DNA of 64,000 nt from Shinisaurus crocodilurus (Eukaryota > Chordata > Lepidosauria > Squamata > Shinisauridae), in contig CM037877.1 of NCBI GenBank assembly GCA_021292165.1, positions 85,157,691 through 85,221,690 of the forward strand, in the 5' to 3' direction. A model generated the notes under the pieces. That model did not search any database. It was not told the origin of the DNA and saw nothing but the letters and a program-made list of their open reading frames with translations. The translations under genes and the position numbers were made by a program. Positions within the stretch are counted from its first letter, which is position 1. Each line of letters begins with the position of its first letter. Shown here piece after piece: positions 11,701-26,700 of this stretch.

Positions 11701-14680
11701 TTGCTCAAAATAGATTCCTATATGACATTTTATTTACTTACTTCACTGAGAACTCCATCAAAGGTAATGACAATATCTTTTCCATTATATGGTTCAATTA
11801 TTCTTAAATAGTGCACTTATTTTATTGGTCACATTTTTCAGTGATCTCCTGGTTATCTACTTACGAGATAACTATTTTACTATTATCAGGATAGTATACT
11901 ATTCACAGGATGGATTTGGACAGAATTAACATGCCCTTGTCTTTTTCAAAGCCTGGAAATGGGTGCATCTCCCAGGATGATTGGTGCTGTTCCCGTGCAG
12001 GTGCACAGCGAGAATGCAAATCTCTCCAGGAAAAATACATTCATCTCCAGGCTTCCTTCTCTAAAGCAAACAAATGTATAGAGATTAATTTCATATTTTA
12101 GATTTGCATTGTAAACTAGCTTGAATCTGAAATGAAGAGCAGGCATATGGCATTATATCAAGCAAACCAATCTTGCTCATTGTTGAAAAAGTAGTACAGG
12201 CAGTCAGTCCCCAGGTTACGAACGAGTTCTGTTCTTAAGAATGTCTTTAAGTCGAATTTGTATGTAAGTCAGAATAGCATAGTGTTCTATACGTTAAAAT
12301 CGGCATTTATGCAAATTGCGTAAATTACGCAAATTGCGTAGTATACTACGCTATGTGCTCTATGTAAACAACGTAGTGCCGGGGAACCCAGAAGTCTATT
12401 CTTAAGTATGGGTTGTCTGTAAGTCAGGCATTCTTAACTAGGGAGGGGACTACCTGTACTTGAGAGACTCATGTGACAGTAGATTAGCAAGACATGAATT
12501 ACCACTGACCACTTCCCACAACATTAACCTGGTTTGCACTTAACAGCAATTCATGAGTTGACTCATGAAATTGTGAAAATCTAGCAGGACCCAAGGTTGG
12601 AGAACACTGATATAGGCAAATAACTACATAGTATTGACTTAGATTACCTACATGGCTAATCCATGAAGGGAAAAGCAGGGGGAATGGCATGAAAAAGGAT
12701 TGAAAAGGTGGCTTGCATAAAGTGGGTTTTTGCGGGGAGGGGAATTGACCCAACCAAAATTGCTATTTTCAACTCAAACAAGGAACTGGAAAATATTTGC
12801 TACAGGGATATTTAACAGAATTTTCAGCACCCTTACGTAAATATAATAGTGCATAGTACAGAGCCAGTTGATGTAGTGGTTACAGTGTTGGACTGGGACT
12901 CAGGAGATCCAGGTGCTAGTTCCCTCTAGGCCATGAAGCTCACTGGGTGACTTTGGGCCAGTCATTGACTTCAGCGTAACCTACCTCACAGGGTTGTTGT
13001 GAGGATAAAATGGAGAGGAGGAGGACTATGTAAGCTGCCTTGGGTTCTTCACAAAAGGAAAAAAGGAGGGATATAAATGTAATAAATAAATAAACAAATC
13101 CCTAGAGGCAAAGCCATTTCAACAGGGGCCATGTAGAAGGCAAAGACTAAAAAAGCAAGTACGGTATTTAATATGACTTTTCCAAGAGAAACTTTTGTAC
13201 CTACTTCAGGGCTACTTCACATGTGACATTTCTTCTACAAAAATTACCTATATGCAGGGAAACCTATGTACTCAATTATATGTAGAAATGGTGCAAATAT
13301 CTACTTTATCACAGTTATATGCTTAGAAGCTGAAAAACATACTTAGTTTTATCCTTAAATTTATCTCGGTATAAGAAAGAAAGATCGTGTGATTAAGCCC
13401 TTGGTGATTTCAGTGTAATGCTGTATTAGACAACCCCCCCCCCCTTTCCTTTCAAGTAAGCATCAAATATTTAGTAGTCAGCCCTTCATAAGACTGAGGG
13501 GAAAAATTATAAGCGTAAGAATCAGATTATTAAAACTCAGGCAACAGGACAACTGGATTTTTCATAGCCCTGGTTTAATAAATTCTTACTGAATAGTAGC
13601 AGAACTTTATAAGCCTGACATTGTTTTCAGCTGCAGAAAGGGTCAAGGTACTGATGAAAAGCGACTCAGCATATCATTAGAATGCTCTCTGGCCCTAATA
13701 CCTCATTTGCATTGCAATTACTGTTTTGCACAGCACTACAAATTGTTATTGAAAAACAGTAAGTGGAATTGACTTTTTAATACACTTTCTGGCTTTGAAG
13801 TGAAGTTGATTGACATTAAAGGTTCTTTTGTTCTACCAAACCTAAGCTAATTGCAGAAGCAAATTTACATTATCAGTAATTAGGGTGGACATTGGCAATT
13901 GCATCTGTCATGATGTTTCCAAAGAGAAAATTGTTTTCAGTCCCATAGGGTTTCTCTAGGGTACCAGCAAATGCAAGTCTGATTTTTGCCACAGATAAAT
14001 GTAAAGTTTGAAAGCTCACTTATAGATAGTTGCTAGGTAGTTTAAGAAAAGATGTCTACATTAGGAATGTGTGAGGGATCTGATAGGGGGTTGAAAATCT
14101 GATGGATTTTCACAATTCGGCTCCCTGGACCCCAGTTCGCCAGCCCTGCACTGGCGCCGACTCACTATGGTGTGAGTCGACCCAGCTCGTGGACTTCTGT
14201 CTCCGAGACAGGCAGTGATTTGCACATTAAAAAAAAAAAAAAAAGCAAAGGAAATTTGCATAAATGTATGCAATTTGGGCAAATCGGCACCCAAAAAGCA
14301 CATGGATCCAGCGTGCTTTGCGTAAAATTGGCCAATTTGCACAAATCAGCACACGAATAGCACGTGGTCCTCATGTGATTTGTACAAATCAGCCGATTTT
14401 ACGCAAAGTGCACTAGGTCCATGTGCTTTCCTGGTGCTGATTTGCGCAAATAGTGTAATTTGTACAAATTTTCTTAATTTTAAAAAAATGTGCAAACCAC
14501 AGCCCATCTTAGAGATGGAAGTCCTCAGGAAAAACCTGACTTGGCCTGCTTCCAAGCAGGCCATAAATCTGTCAAGCTCAAACAAGCCAGACTTCCCAGT
14601 GTCACCAGATTCCTAACCTGTATATTTTCCATTTTGTAGAAGAGGCACAGCAACTAATCTGCTATGGAGAATACTATACA

Positions 14681-14714
<34 letters not shown>

Positions 14715-17700
14715 CCCAAGGGTCTGAAAACAGCAAGAGTGCAAGTTACTGATTTTTGTCTCTTTCCCCCTTATGGATCAAGCGTAAGCCTATAGCATAC
14801 CAGGAGGTACTGGCATTATCAAGCACTTTTCTCTAAGGGTGCAATCCTATGTTTATGCATCATGGGTTGCCACGGTGGGTTGTCGTGTTGTCCGAATCCA
14901 GACTGCTTCCTGTAGGATGGGTTATTTTTTGGCAACAAGCCACCCTGACAACCCATGGCTTGTTCTAAGGGTTGTTTGACCCACGATGGGTTATCATGTC
15001 ATCGAAACCCAGGAGACCAATTATATCATGGGTTGCGGGGAGTGCCTAGTGAGCTGCTCAGCAAGAGTGGCAAAGCCCCCTTGCTGCTCTTGGGAATCTC
15101 ACCCATGCTGCCACAAGTAACAGCCCCTCCACCGATGCCCCAGTTCGTAATTTTTTTAAAAAAATTAGGTTTTTTGGATGTATGCACGTGCACACTTACA
15201 GCTGTCTGATATATGTTGTCTTGCCTGCTTGTAAGTTTCAGCTGTCAAAGGGAGTGAAGTGTGGTTGGTAACATAGATTGAAATTGGCACGGCAAGCCTG
15301 AATATAGGCTCATTTGTGCACAGTTGCCGAGCTGTCACTTCAAAATCACCAATAAAGGGAGGAAAAGTAGGTGCACTGAAAGGGGGTGGTGACACGATCT
15401 CCCCCCTTAGCAACGTAATCCTCTGGATTTCAAGTGCTGAACTGACAGTTCTCAATGCTCTCCACATTTTTGACACTTCCCTGGGTCTCCAGCTACTCCA
15501 GAAAGGGGAGATATTAATCCCGCTCCTTTTTGCAGCTTGCTTTCGGAGCACTTACTGTTGCGGTTACTGCGGTTCCCTGACAGTTCTAAAATAAAAAACT
15601 GAGAAAGCGGCTGAATGGGGCAGAGGGAATGGGGCCACTTTGGGGTGAGAGCAGGTGTAAGTCTCACTGATTCTGGCGCCCCATTTTTTATGTCCTGTTC
15701 TGCCATATCTAAAGGTTTTTAGTTTGCTTTTTTAAACTGTCTGGAAAATTTGTGCATTTTTTTCACTAGGAAATATATGCAGATTTCATGGCTGGGAAGT
15801 AAATGAAGGGGAAATATAAGCTTGCGATCCACTGCCAGCGTCAGCCACCTGGGCCACTGCCAGCGCCAGCTGCCCCAATGACATCCAAATGGCAAGGTGC
15901 AGCAACTGGCACTGGCACCATGCCCCCCAATGTGATTACGAGCCCTTTTTTGGGGGGACCAGGCTCCGCTGAGGGTCCTCTCACTTTTTCACACTTTCTC
16001 GAGATTCTAGGTGCTTGGGGTTGGGAAGGTGGAAATGTGCAAGCCATCCATTTTACGGGAGCTGTCAGTTTCACGGGAGCTAGTTGCTGAAACTCCAGTT
16101 CCTTTTAAAAGTGATTTTTTGACAGGGTACCCCATGGTTTTTTCAGACACATATGCATTCATGCCAGCATATGTCCCTGTAAAAAAACATGGGCAGCCCA
16201 GTAAAAAAAAAAAAAAAAAAAAAACTTCTAAAAGGAACCAGGATTTTGATAGCTAACTGTCAAACCTCTGTGTTCCCATAAAAGGGGTTGGCTCATACTT
16301 TCTCACCTTCCCGAGCACCTAGAATCTCAGGAAAGGGTGGGAAAGTGAGAGGACTCTCAGAGGATCTTGGTGCAAGAAAACCCCTTGAGGATCTCGCTGT
16401 GAAGGGGGTGATCTAGCGGCCATCCCCTTTTCATGAGCAAAGAACACTTGCCTTTTGACAGCTGTGAAGACAAACCACAGTGAAAAATAAAGCTCTTGGC
16501 AGCCTCTCTGGGTCAATGCCCATGTGCTGTACTTTAGCAGCAGACACTGCCCTGGACATTGCCCAGGCGAGGCATGCCATTTTGGACCTACGAAAGTGTG
16601 CAAGTGTGCACACTTGCACAAGCCCAACTAAAAAAAAAATTAAATTTAAAAAGTACGGCAAAATTGTGCACATTTGGGGTGCAATTTTTTTTTTTTAAGA
16701 AGGGGCTGACGAACCTGTGACAGCCGCTCAAATGAGCTGCTTGGGCACTTTGAAGGGGCTGTCACTAGCTTCCAAATGTGACATCACTTTTCACAATCTC
16801 CAAAAAAAGAAGGGAAAAAAAGCATAAAAAGGGCAAAAATCCCACAGCAAGTGCAAAAGGGCTCACGATCGTGGCGGGGGGAGGGCAGACAAGTCAGTTC
16901 TGCCACGGGGTCCCCTGGGATACCTGTGGGAGGGACCGAGGGAGAAGGAGGGGGCAAACAACCCACAGTGAGTCCAATTGTCTGTTTGGTACACTGTGGG
17001 TTGTTCGCATAACAACCAACCCACTGTGGCTTATTGCCAGGGTGGATTGTCGTAATGTGCAAACACGCCCAACCTAACAACAAACCATGGGTTCTCTTCA
17101 TGGGTTGTTCATGGTTAACAAACCATGGTTTGTAGTGCGGCTGGGTTCAGACAACACAATAACCCACATTTCAACAACCACCCGTGGTTCAATGATAACC
17201 CACACTCAACCCTTGAGTGTGGGTTATCATGTTGTCTGAACACAGACAATTGGTTTCTTCAGATAGGGTGGAAAGCACTAGCAGCCCCCTGGCATCCCCT
17301 CTCATACTGCACAAGCCTTGTATAAATCAGCTACATGCTGTGTGTTGCAATAGACAAGAGGACAGTGGAGGTAGGGGTACATATTTTACCTTAAGGAGAG
17401 CATGAATCTCTGACTATACCTCACCTATATGCCTCTTTCCATGTGAACAGAGGTAGTAATATAATCTTTTCAGGCCACATTAATACCTGTACTTAATACA
17501 AACCCAAATGGATATCTCTGGCAGCACAAAGCCCTTTAGCACACATGAGCTGAATTATCTGTATAGCCAGAGAGCACCTAGACATGTGCTCAAGATCACT
17601 TAATAGAGATTCCTTGGCTCTTAGCACAGTTTATCTACTCTGTCACTTCCACAATCAGGGTGTTATGGAGTAGCAAAAGGATGATTTTTTCCCTTTCAAT

Positions 17701-20700
17701 GAGTGTACCACATATTATACTCTAAATTCATAATTCTGGATACATAATGAGAAGTATGACAGTCGGTCCAGATTAACAGAGAATAAGAGAGTATTAGTAT
17801 GATTGTATGTATATGATGAATGCCTCCATGTTCAGGGAGCTAGCGATGGAGAAAGAAATATAGCATTTTACATAGCAGTAGGGGTTTGTGTGAACATAGT
17901 AACAGGTGTGAAGACTGGAGATGTTTTATATTCATTGGGTCATCCTGCCTCAGAGAAGCTTAACAACAATATACCTGGTTTTACCTTTGGCAGTGATGCT
18001 TTTTTTTAAACTATGGACGTTTTGCTTTATTTTAAAAGGCATAAAGAAATATCCTCCCAGTTAGAGCATATCAATGCTTATTTTGCTAACGACCCGTTTA
18101 GGCCATTTCCCCTCATGAAACAAAAAATACTGCAGCATGCTGTCAGTCAAGGCAGTTTTCTAGAAAGCATTTATGAACATAAGTTTTTGTGTAAACAGCT
18201 GGAGGCTATCACTTAAGTCAGCTTATCTTCAAACAGAGATATTCAGCACCTTAATAGTGCATAGTACTGGTTTCTAAGCCACTCAAGAGGAAGGTGACAT
18301 ATAACCTAAACTCATTTCAATTACCTTCCTCTGGGTTGAACAGATAAAGAATAGCTTGAAAAACCAATTACTCCAGGAGAAAATGTTGAGGTTATCAAAC
18401 ATCCCAATAAAACACCTGGCAAAGCACAATTTAGAACAAAAATTTAGAGTATACTATAATTCTGTTTACCAGCAGAGTATACAAAAACACTCAAGACAAC
18501 ATCTTCATTCTTTGCTTTTAATTTCTTTTCTACCCCACAAATACAACTACACTGGCTAAGAGTAAGTTGTAGTTCAGGGATCCCTAATGCAGCATTGCAG
18601 GGCAGCCTGGCTGGGGGTGGGGGGGTGGGAGAGGGATTTAAAGCTAGGGATGCTACTTGATACTATAGAACAAATCAATGCAGTGGTTTTTTTCCAGCAG
18701 GAGAGGCAAAAAGAAAACAGAGGCTGCAATTCTATAAACACTTATCAGGGAGTAAGTCCCATTGAATTCAATGGCGTTTACTTCTGAGTAGATAGGTATA
18801 GGATTGCACTGAGTGTCAATAATTGGCTGGGACATATTATACAAGTACTATTATGTCTAAGAACTCTAGACGACAGTCCAGTGACACTGTTATCCTGTGG
18901 TCGTCAAGATATAATTGGGCTTCTCTAATGTTCCTACAAGCTCTCGAAAATCCAATGGTTCGACTGGAGGGGGAGGACCTAATCTATTCTGGCTGAGAGG
19001 CTGCAGGCTTAGAGGGCTCCATGCTTTGGTGTAGTCAGGATCCTATCTGTAATAAATTAATCTGTAATAAATTAATCTCTGGATTAAATATAAATCAGAA
19101 CATGGCACGGTGGGGAGAAAGGAGTTCACTCATCTCTAGCATAGATAAAAATTAAATATTTTGATTACCTGCTAGAATAAAACCTAGTTCCATCATGTTG
19201 ATAGTTGTCATCTACATATAGTGAAGAAGAAGAAATTGTGGTTGCTAAAGAAGCTGCTTCAAACAGGGAGGCTGTGCTTGGCACTAAATCAGGCCGATGT
19301 CGGGAGGCTAATACTGTACAGGAAAAAGAAAAGTATATAACTCATTTTTGCATAAATTTTATTTTTAAAATGCGAAATTAATCGATGGTTCATGGAAAAG
19401 GTTACATGCTTACTTGCAGTGAAAACACACACACAGTGACTGCATTTGGATGATCATCCATGGCATCATAAACCATGGTTTATGAAGTTGTAGATGAATG
19501 CCATGGCTGTGGGCTCCTCCCTCCTCTCATTGTACGCTGGCTTTGGTGCAAAGATCTTGGCTTGCATTAAGCCAGAGTCCCCCATTGAGTCCAAACTGGG
19601 GAACTCTGGCTTAATATTAGTCAACAAACCAGGAAAATAAGCCAGGATGTAATCAAGCTAATGTACAATGGGAAGAGGGGAGGACCACAACATAATCCAC
19701 AGCTTCATAAATCTTGGTTTATGGAGCCTTAGACAATCATCTGAATGCGACCAGAGAAAACCAATGGGGGGAGATTCTAAGGTTGATATCAATGGCACAC
19801 ATCAGTAACTGATGATACTACATGTTGATTTGCAAGTACCTGTAGTCCAGGGATAGGCAACATGGTACCTACAGGCACCAATGAGCCCCCAGACACCTGC
19901 CAAAGTGCCCTACCACTCCCACGTTAAATAAAAAAATAACACGTTTTCTTACTGACATCTGGGATTGCTGTGGAATAGGTTTCCGTTGGTGCTAAAAACT
20001 GTGGGTTCAAAGTTGTTTAGTGCTCAGATCCACCCTGCCTTGTATGTTGGCTTTTGTCCTTTGCCAAGTTTCCCATGGCAGCCATTTTGTGTTGGTGCCC
20101 AGGACAGTTTATCAAATTGCCAAATGTGCCACAGCCCCAAAAGCTTGCCTACCTATGCTGTAGTCTTTACAAAGGTATGGGACAAACTTATACTTTTTAA
20201 TAGGAAATATACCAAACAGAATATGACTGTGGTCAACAGGTTTCTGTGTTTTCCTTGGTTCCATTTATAATTAGGATCTCACATTGGATCACTGTATATT
20301 TATTTTTTTTAATGGCTTGCCACAGCTTGCACTGAAAGCATCACATTGGACTAGTAAAGGCACTGGGAGTGTCTGATGCTGCAGCACGGCCGAAACTACA
20401 CAGGTGTGGACTGAAAGCCAATGCACAGATTTCTCCAAGCATGGATTTAAGCTTTTCTTCTTTTTTTATACGTAGCTATGCCTGAAGCATTACCTTCTTC
20501 ATCAAGGCTACAGTAGCTCTGTCCCTCTGTAAGCATGTCGTGCTTTTCATCTTTCCAGTCTTGGTTAACCACAGACACAAATTCTTGTGATGTAGCTTTT
20601 AGAGCAGCGATGGAATTACATCGTTTCTTAGAGGGCGAGGATTTTAACACTGTGTTTAAAAGAGAAGAAAATTAAGGCAGACAATTTAAGTTTGGATTCT

Positions 20701-23700
20701 TCTTATAGCCAATAGGAAGAAATTTTCATTGTTATACAAACTGTTTCACAATCCTTTCTTATTCAGTCCCACATGAATGTTGCTGGCTGTCACAAAACAG
20801 GTTTGATCAGATTACTCAAATGATTGCCATTATCCTAAATACTATGCTTCAGTTCAGTTCAGTTTTATTGTTTATAACCCCAGGTCATCACATAAATACT
20901 ATGCAAGAATGTAATTGTCTTCAGAAGATACTGCAATATAGGCCAGTATAAATCTGATAAATATTGGCTTACAGCAATAGAATAATAGTACTTGAATTGA
21001 ACTTTTTAATGGCAATGGGCTACTAAGAGGCTACGTATCTGGCATAATTTTGCCACATAATCTCTTTATCTAAGAATGAATGGCATTTGTCCATTTTTTT
21101 TAAAAAAGATCTGGAATATATTTTATAACATAAAAGATTTTATGGTTATATAAGCTTAAATCCTCTTGCAAATAATATTACAAGGGGAAAGTTTGTTTGA
21201 CTCAAAACGTAATCCAAAACAAACCTTAAAATGTAGATGATTTATTCTGGATAACTGAAATTATTCTAAAGAGTTTCAATAGCTTTTTAGTGAAATAACC
21301 TGAAATCTTCAATTTTTCCATTAAAAATAAATATAGATATCTGTGCTTGTATAAATGGAAAAAGGTTATCTGCACCTAAAGAGCTGCAGGAGCAGTACAA
21401 GGTTGCACACTGATGCTCATGTGGATACACGGGCATGTGGGTTCAGTGGCCATGTGCAGAGATCTCCATAGGACATAGCACAGAGGGGCCCTGTTGTCTC
21501 CTCCTTCCTGCTCCCCGCCCTGCACCTTTGACACACTTACAGCTGGCACTGCTGCAAGACAGTCTCAAGAACAGGAGACTTCTGCATGCCTCCCATGTTA
21601 CCATGAAGCCTGTGCCTCCAGCTTGGTCAAGGAATGCAAATTCCAAATACGTGCTCCTTCACTAAGGAGACTGGAGAAAGCTGATAGGGATATGGGAGGC
21701 ATGCACAGACTTGACATTTCCCATACCAGCCTGGTGTGCTAACTGGCACACACAGAGAGGGAATTGTGGGTTATAACTTAATGGGGAATTCCTCTATGCA
21801 TGCTTGGACTGGGAAGGATCATGGCCATGTTTTCTTGTGCACAAACATGTGCATAGGCATTCACAACATCCCCAAATGAAAATGCTCCATATTACAAAAT
21901 ACAGATAACCTCTAATTACATGAGTAGGCAACCTTGTGCACTCCAGATGTTTTGAACTACAACTCCCACAATGTCCGACCATTGGCTATCCTGACTAGGG
22001 CTTATGGGAGTTGTTATTAAAAACATTTGGAGGGTACCATCTTACCTACTCCTGATCTAAGTAGCCAGATTACAAACAGCCAGATCACAAGCTTGCTATG
22101 CTTGCAAATAAGCACTTGGGGCCAGTATTATCGACTTGTATGCTAGCAGAATGCCCAAAACATGACATTATCCCAGCAGTGGAGGGATATTACAATTGGA
22201 ATCACAGGCAGAAACACCATCACAAAATATTAGGGTCAGGATAGGAGGAACAGCCTACCCACTATTGCAATCATATAGAGACTGTTTGAAAACAGCTCCT
22301 GTAGGATGACTTGTAGCATGAGCAATGTAACAGTATATAACTGAAGAACCCTGCTGGATCAGACCAAGGCTCCATCCAGTCCTGTTTCCAACAGCAGCCA
22401 GCCAGATCCTTTTGGGAAGGCCACAGCAGAGCATGAAGGTAACAACCCTCTCTTGCTATTTGTCTCCCAGAAAATGTTTAAGAGAGGTTTCCACTTCCTA
22501 TTTTTTATCATGCAGAGCAGCCCTACCCAATGTGGTGCCTTCCAGATGTGTTGGATTACAACTCCCACCCCCAACCCAGCATGGTGAATGATGGGAGTTG
22601 TAGTCCAACATATCTATAGGACACCCGGTTGGGGCAAGCTAATGCAGAGCATCTACTGACAACGCTCACGATTTTGCTGGCCAAGTCATCATGCAGAAGC
22701 TATTTGCAAGTGGTCTCCATAGGATAAACATAATGTGAAGACTGGCCTAAGTTAGTTAATGATGAGATGGCACCTACTTTGATTTTTTTTGAATACTCTG
22801 GAACTCATAAACTTTAAAAACCTGTCAGCATAAAAACTTGGCCTGTGGACTGAAACCGTATCCTACAAGAAAAAAAAAAAGAGGAATTAATATTATGACA
22901 ATCAGAAATAAAAGACGAAAAATTATTAACAGTAGACTATAATGTTTATAGAGGAGGAGGTTTTTAATTACATTGTGAAACCATCAGTAGATCATGTAAC
23001 TAAAATTCAATGCTTGTCTCTCACTATCAAGTTATCATTGGCAAAATCTATGACGTCTTCTATCCTTTAAATTTCATGATAATATTTACAGAATAACACA
23101 TTCACAAGTTGAAGATTACTCCCTCTATTTAAACACCAAAATGTTGTCTTAAGGCTTACTATGGCATCTTTCTCCATTCTCTGACAGTTCCATAATGAAG
23201 ACAGACATTCCAGATACAGTTTGAGGAGGTCAAAAATAATAAAAGGGGAGGAATAGGTGTTCACACTGGATGAATTGCCAACACTGTTATACATTGAAAA
23301 CTGGGAAGCTCTGGCCCATGAACGATCTAAATGGAGGTTGGCCTTTCACAAAGGTTCCATGGACTCTGAAGAAGCCCGAGTGCAAGGTGAAAGGGAGAAA
23401 TGTGCTAAGTGAAAAGCACGTCAAATGAATCCTTTACAGGACCATCTTCCATCTGGTAACCTGTGTCCTCACTGTGGGAAGCTGTGTGGATCTAGAATTG
23501 GCCTCCACAGTCACTTACGGACCCATCGCTAGAGTCTACACAATCTTCTTTAGAATTTCCTCCTTTTATCCTGGAAGACAATCTTACTCAGTCACGAGTG
23601 ATCGCTTGATGATGAGGGATGTAATCTATCATGCTTCAATAATGGAAAGTTTAGCTTATTTCTTGTCTGTTAATTTAAGAAAAGTATTTGCACTATAGCT

Positions 23701-26700
23701 GGTGCAAATATCATCATCGAAAAACATAACCGTCTAGTAGTCTCTATGCCCAATCAAATGCGTATTTGCATACATTCTCTCTTTGACCCTTGCCTCTCCC
23801 TTTTCTTCCATATGTTTTCTCCCCTACTACCAACATGTAGACTGTAAAGTTCTTTGGGATGGAGGCCTGCATTATTTTGCTTATTTTATTCTATAAAGCA
23901 CTGTATACATTGATAACACTGTATATATAAATAAGCAAATGCATAAATAAATTGATCTGCAACAGCATAAATATCCTAATGATACATGCAGCATACAATT
24001 GCTATTAGCAAGGAGTAATTAACACAAAAACACATATCCAAACATCCTAATAATCTTAAATATGGCTTACCCCATCATAAACAAGTGCTTTCCAGGAATG
24101 CTCCAACTTCTTTATTAACCTGATGACACACCCCAAAAATAGCTTAGTGAAATATGCTCTTTCATCTTACAAAAGCAGCACTTTAATATAGTGGCTAAAT
24201 AGGTATCAAAATAATATTATTGTAAATTACCTGTATGACTGCAGGATATCTATAATGCCCATAAATAGCAGCAGCTTTTCTCCTTTGTGGCTTTTAGCTG
24301 GAATGCCTCCCATTCTGACGGCAGCAACAAAATAATTTCAAGACATTGTATGTTAAACCTTCTTTCAAAAGTCACCACTGATATGTGCTAACTCAACTAA
24401 AAACAAAAGAACCCATGCTATTTAGATAGAACAGACATCTTTTTTCTTTTCATATACTTCATTGGGTTTCTTTTCCAATAATTCAAACATCCTATGTATC
24501 CCCTTACACAATTAACATTATGCATTACTCCTCTGGTATTTATTTGCCCAAAAGGTTATGTCACAGTACCAGCAATACTAGGGATTTAAGGATGTACCTG
24601 TGCTTTTGCATTTCTAAAGCACATAATGGATAATCCAACCATTTTTAAATTTTCTAGTCAGCAGCAAAACATGCTCAGTCCTTCTTCCAAAAGATATTTA
24701 ATCTACCATTCACAACTTGAAAGACACGACAGGCCCATTTTGGATGTAATATTCAGAACAGAGGAAAAAGATTTAGAAACATTTTTGTTTAAGTGTAGAT
24801 TTTTCAGGACTTACGTATTGGTACTCTCTGTGAGGACACAGTCCCCAGTTTTTCCTGGACCCTGTATTGATTCCATAGCTGTAGAATAGAGAACCCTTTG
24901 TCCTCCTGGGCGTTTAGAATCAGATGTGTTTTGAGAATTCTCGCCTTCTCTCTCTTTTGCAGCACTGTCCAATATGTGGATTCCAAGCAGCAAACTGTAA
25001 TCCATGATTTTAAAGCTTTCCAGCACCTAGCAATAAAAATTTTTTAGATTGAAAATGGGTTGTATTGCAAAAGCCAAAAGCCCCAGGAGTATACAAGAAA
25101 AACAAAATTTATAAGTACTGAACAGTTAAACAATAAAGAGATAAATAATTTGCACAATATGATATACCAATGGTAAAATATCAAATATAAAATCCAAATA
25201 AAAGTAGTTCCTCTGTCAGCTACATAATGTTATGGGGGGGGGGGAGACAGACAAAATGAGAGCAGAATCTAGTAATATAAAGAACTTTTGTACTATGAAA
25301 TGCAAAGACCATGGCATTTCTGCTGTGCATTTTTAAAAGTCTCAATAAGGAGGGATTAATATGAGCAATTAAGGTGTTAAGTTTGGAACAGAGATGGTTC
25401 TCATTTATTATTTTCTAAGTATAGAAGAGGGTAATGGAGATCAGGCAATAAGGCAGATAGATCTCTCAGATAACCAACAAAAGCTATTTTACACAAGTAG
25501 GAATTATTTTATTATATTATATTATACTTACACCCCACCTTTCAAACAAGGCTGGCTCCCAAAGTAGCTTACAATTAAATTCCATCACAAGCCACAGTAT
25601 ATGGACATAGGTGGATGGTAAGAATGGGAGGAGGGATATTCACCACTCAGTGTTCTAGCATTACGTTTCTTCTTTCTTGGTGTTTTGAATTGCTTCTTGT
25701 CATAGCCTGCGAAATAGTTTATTCCTTCTGCGCATTTTTTATTAAAGCCAACAACTGAACCTTATGCCTGGTTCTCTATCTTGGAAAACGACCCCTCCTT
25801 GGAAATAGTTAAATCTCTGAAGTGAGAAGTGTCTTCACTCTAATGCACACACATCAGTGCACAGACACAAAATGCCAACAGACTTCCCTTTGACCCCACC
25901 ATTGCCTATGCAAAGAATAAACATTGCTGAGTATGTTCCGAGCTGCAGGTATTCTATAGTAAGTACGAACAAATCCATTATGAAATTAAACATTGTATTC
26001 AACATCTTTCAGGGTTTTTGTTTGTTTAGTGAACTGCTACTGTCAGCTTCATGTACAAAAGCTGCATCCATGTGCAGGCATGGAGTGCTCAGACAATCTT
26101 CACAATTTAGATATGTTGTCTACTGTTAACACATTTTGTGGGAGTGGTATAGGAAGGAGGGGACCATTCAAGGCACTTCATTCCAAGTCTAGCTATCTTT
26201 CAGACCACCAACACCAATAAATGCTTTGCATGAGTCTTGCAACTGTAGTACAAAGAAAGAGGAAAAATGCTGCCGGAATTCAGTAGCAGAAAATTAAAAC
26301 AATTAATAAAAACTAGATAGAGAAAATGTATTACAATGGAGAATAACAACTCTCTGTGAATACCAGAGGAAGCCTCAGCCTGTCACTCTTCCCCTGTTAA
26401 TTTTTCAATACTTTTTCCATCTTCAACACAAAGATACTAGAAACCTATAGTTAAAGAACTGGCTGGCTAGAGCCAATCTATGTGTGAAATTCAGCACCTA
26501 CCCCGTGGCTTCTTCAATGTCACCGCCATCATAAGGTGCCATGTCACAATATTCAATGATGGTAGAAACAGCAGAATTCTCCCTTTTATGTAACTCTTAT
26601 GTAAGGCAGAGACCCCTCTCAGGTTCTACATCTGGGACCACTCTGACCCCTTAGCTCTCTAGCCAAGTCTCCACACCTTCTCTATCTGTCCTTTTCTCAG

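Noticed and set aside
12861..12935. tRNA gene at the heads of the Sauria-type SINEs
   Set aside because: The heads keep B-box-like motifs but cannot form a full cloverleaf and are always followed by the SINE body.
14838..17240. CRISPR-like array of repeated catgggttgt motifs
   Set aside because: The motifs occur in both orientations at irregular spacing within a vertebrate transposable element.
17803..18216. Two consecutive plus-strand frames as a small gene
   Set aside because: They show no similarity I recognise, no codon bias and no splice or promoter signals, in AT-rich intronic DNA.
19169..19306. Alternative acceptor (attag) for PIP5K1B exon 11
   Set aside because: It would remove two residues and lacks a pyrimidine tract of its own. 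The upstream tgtacag gives VLASRH, matching the expected ALGSRH spacing and the 540-residue total.
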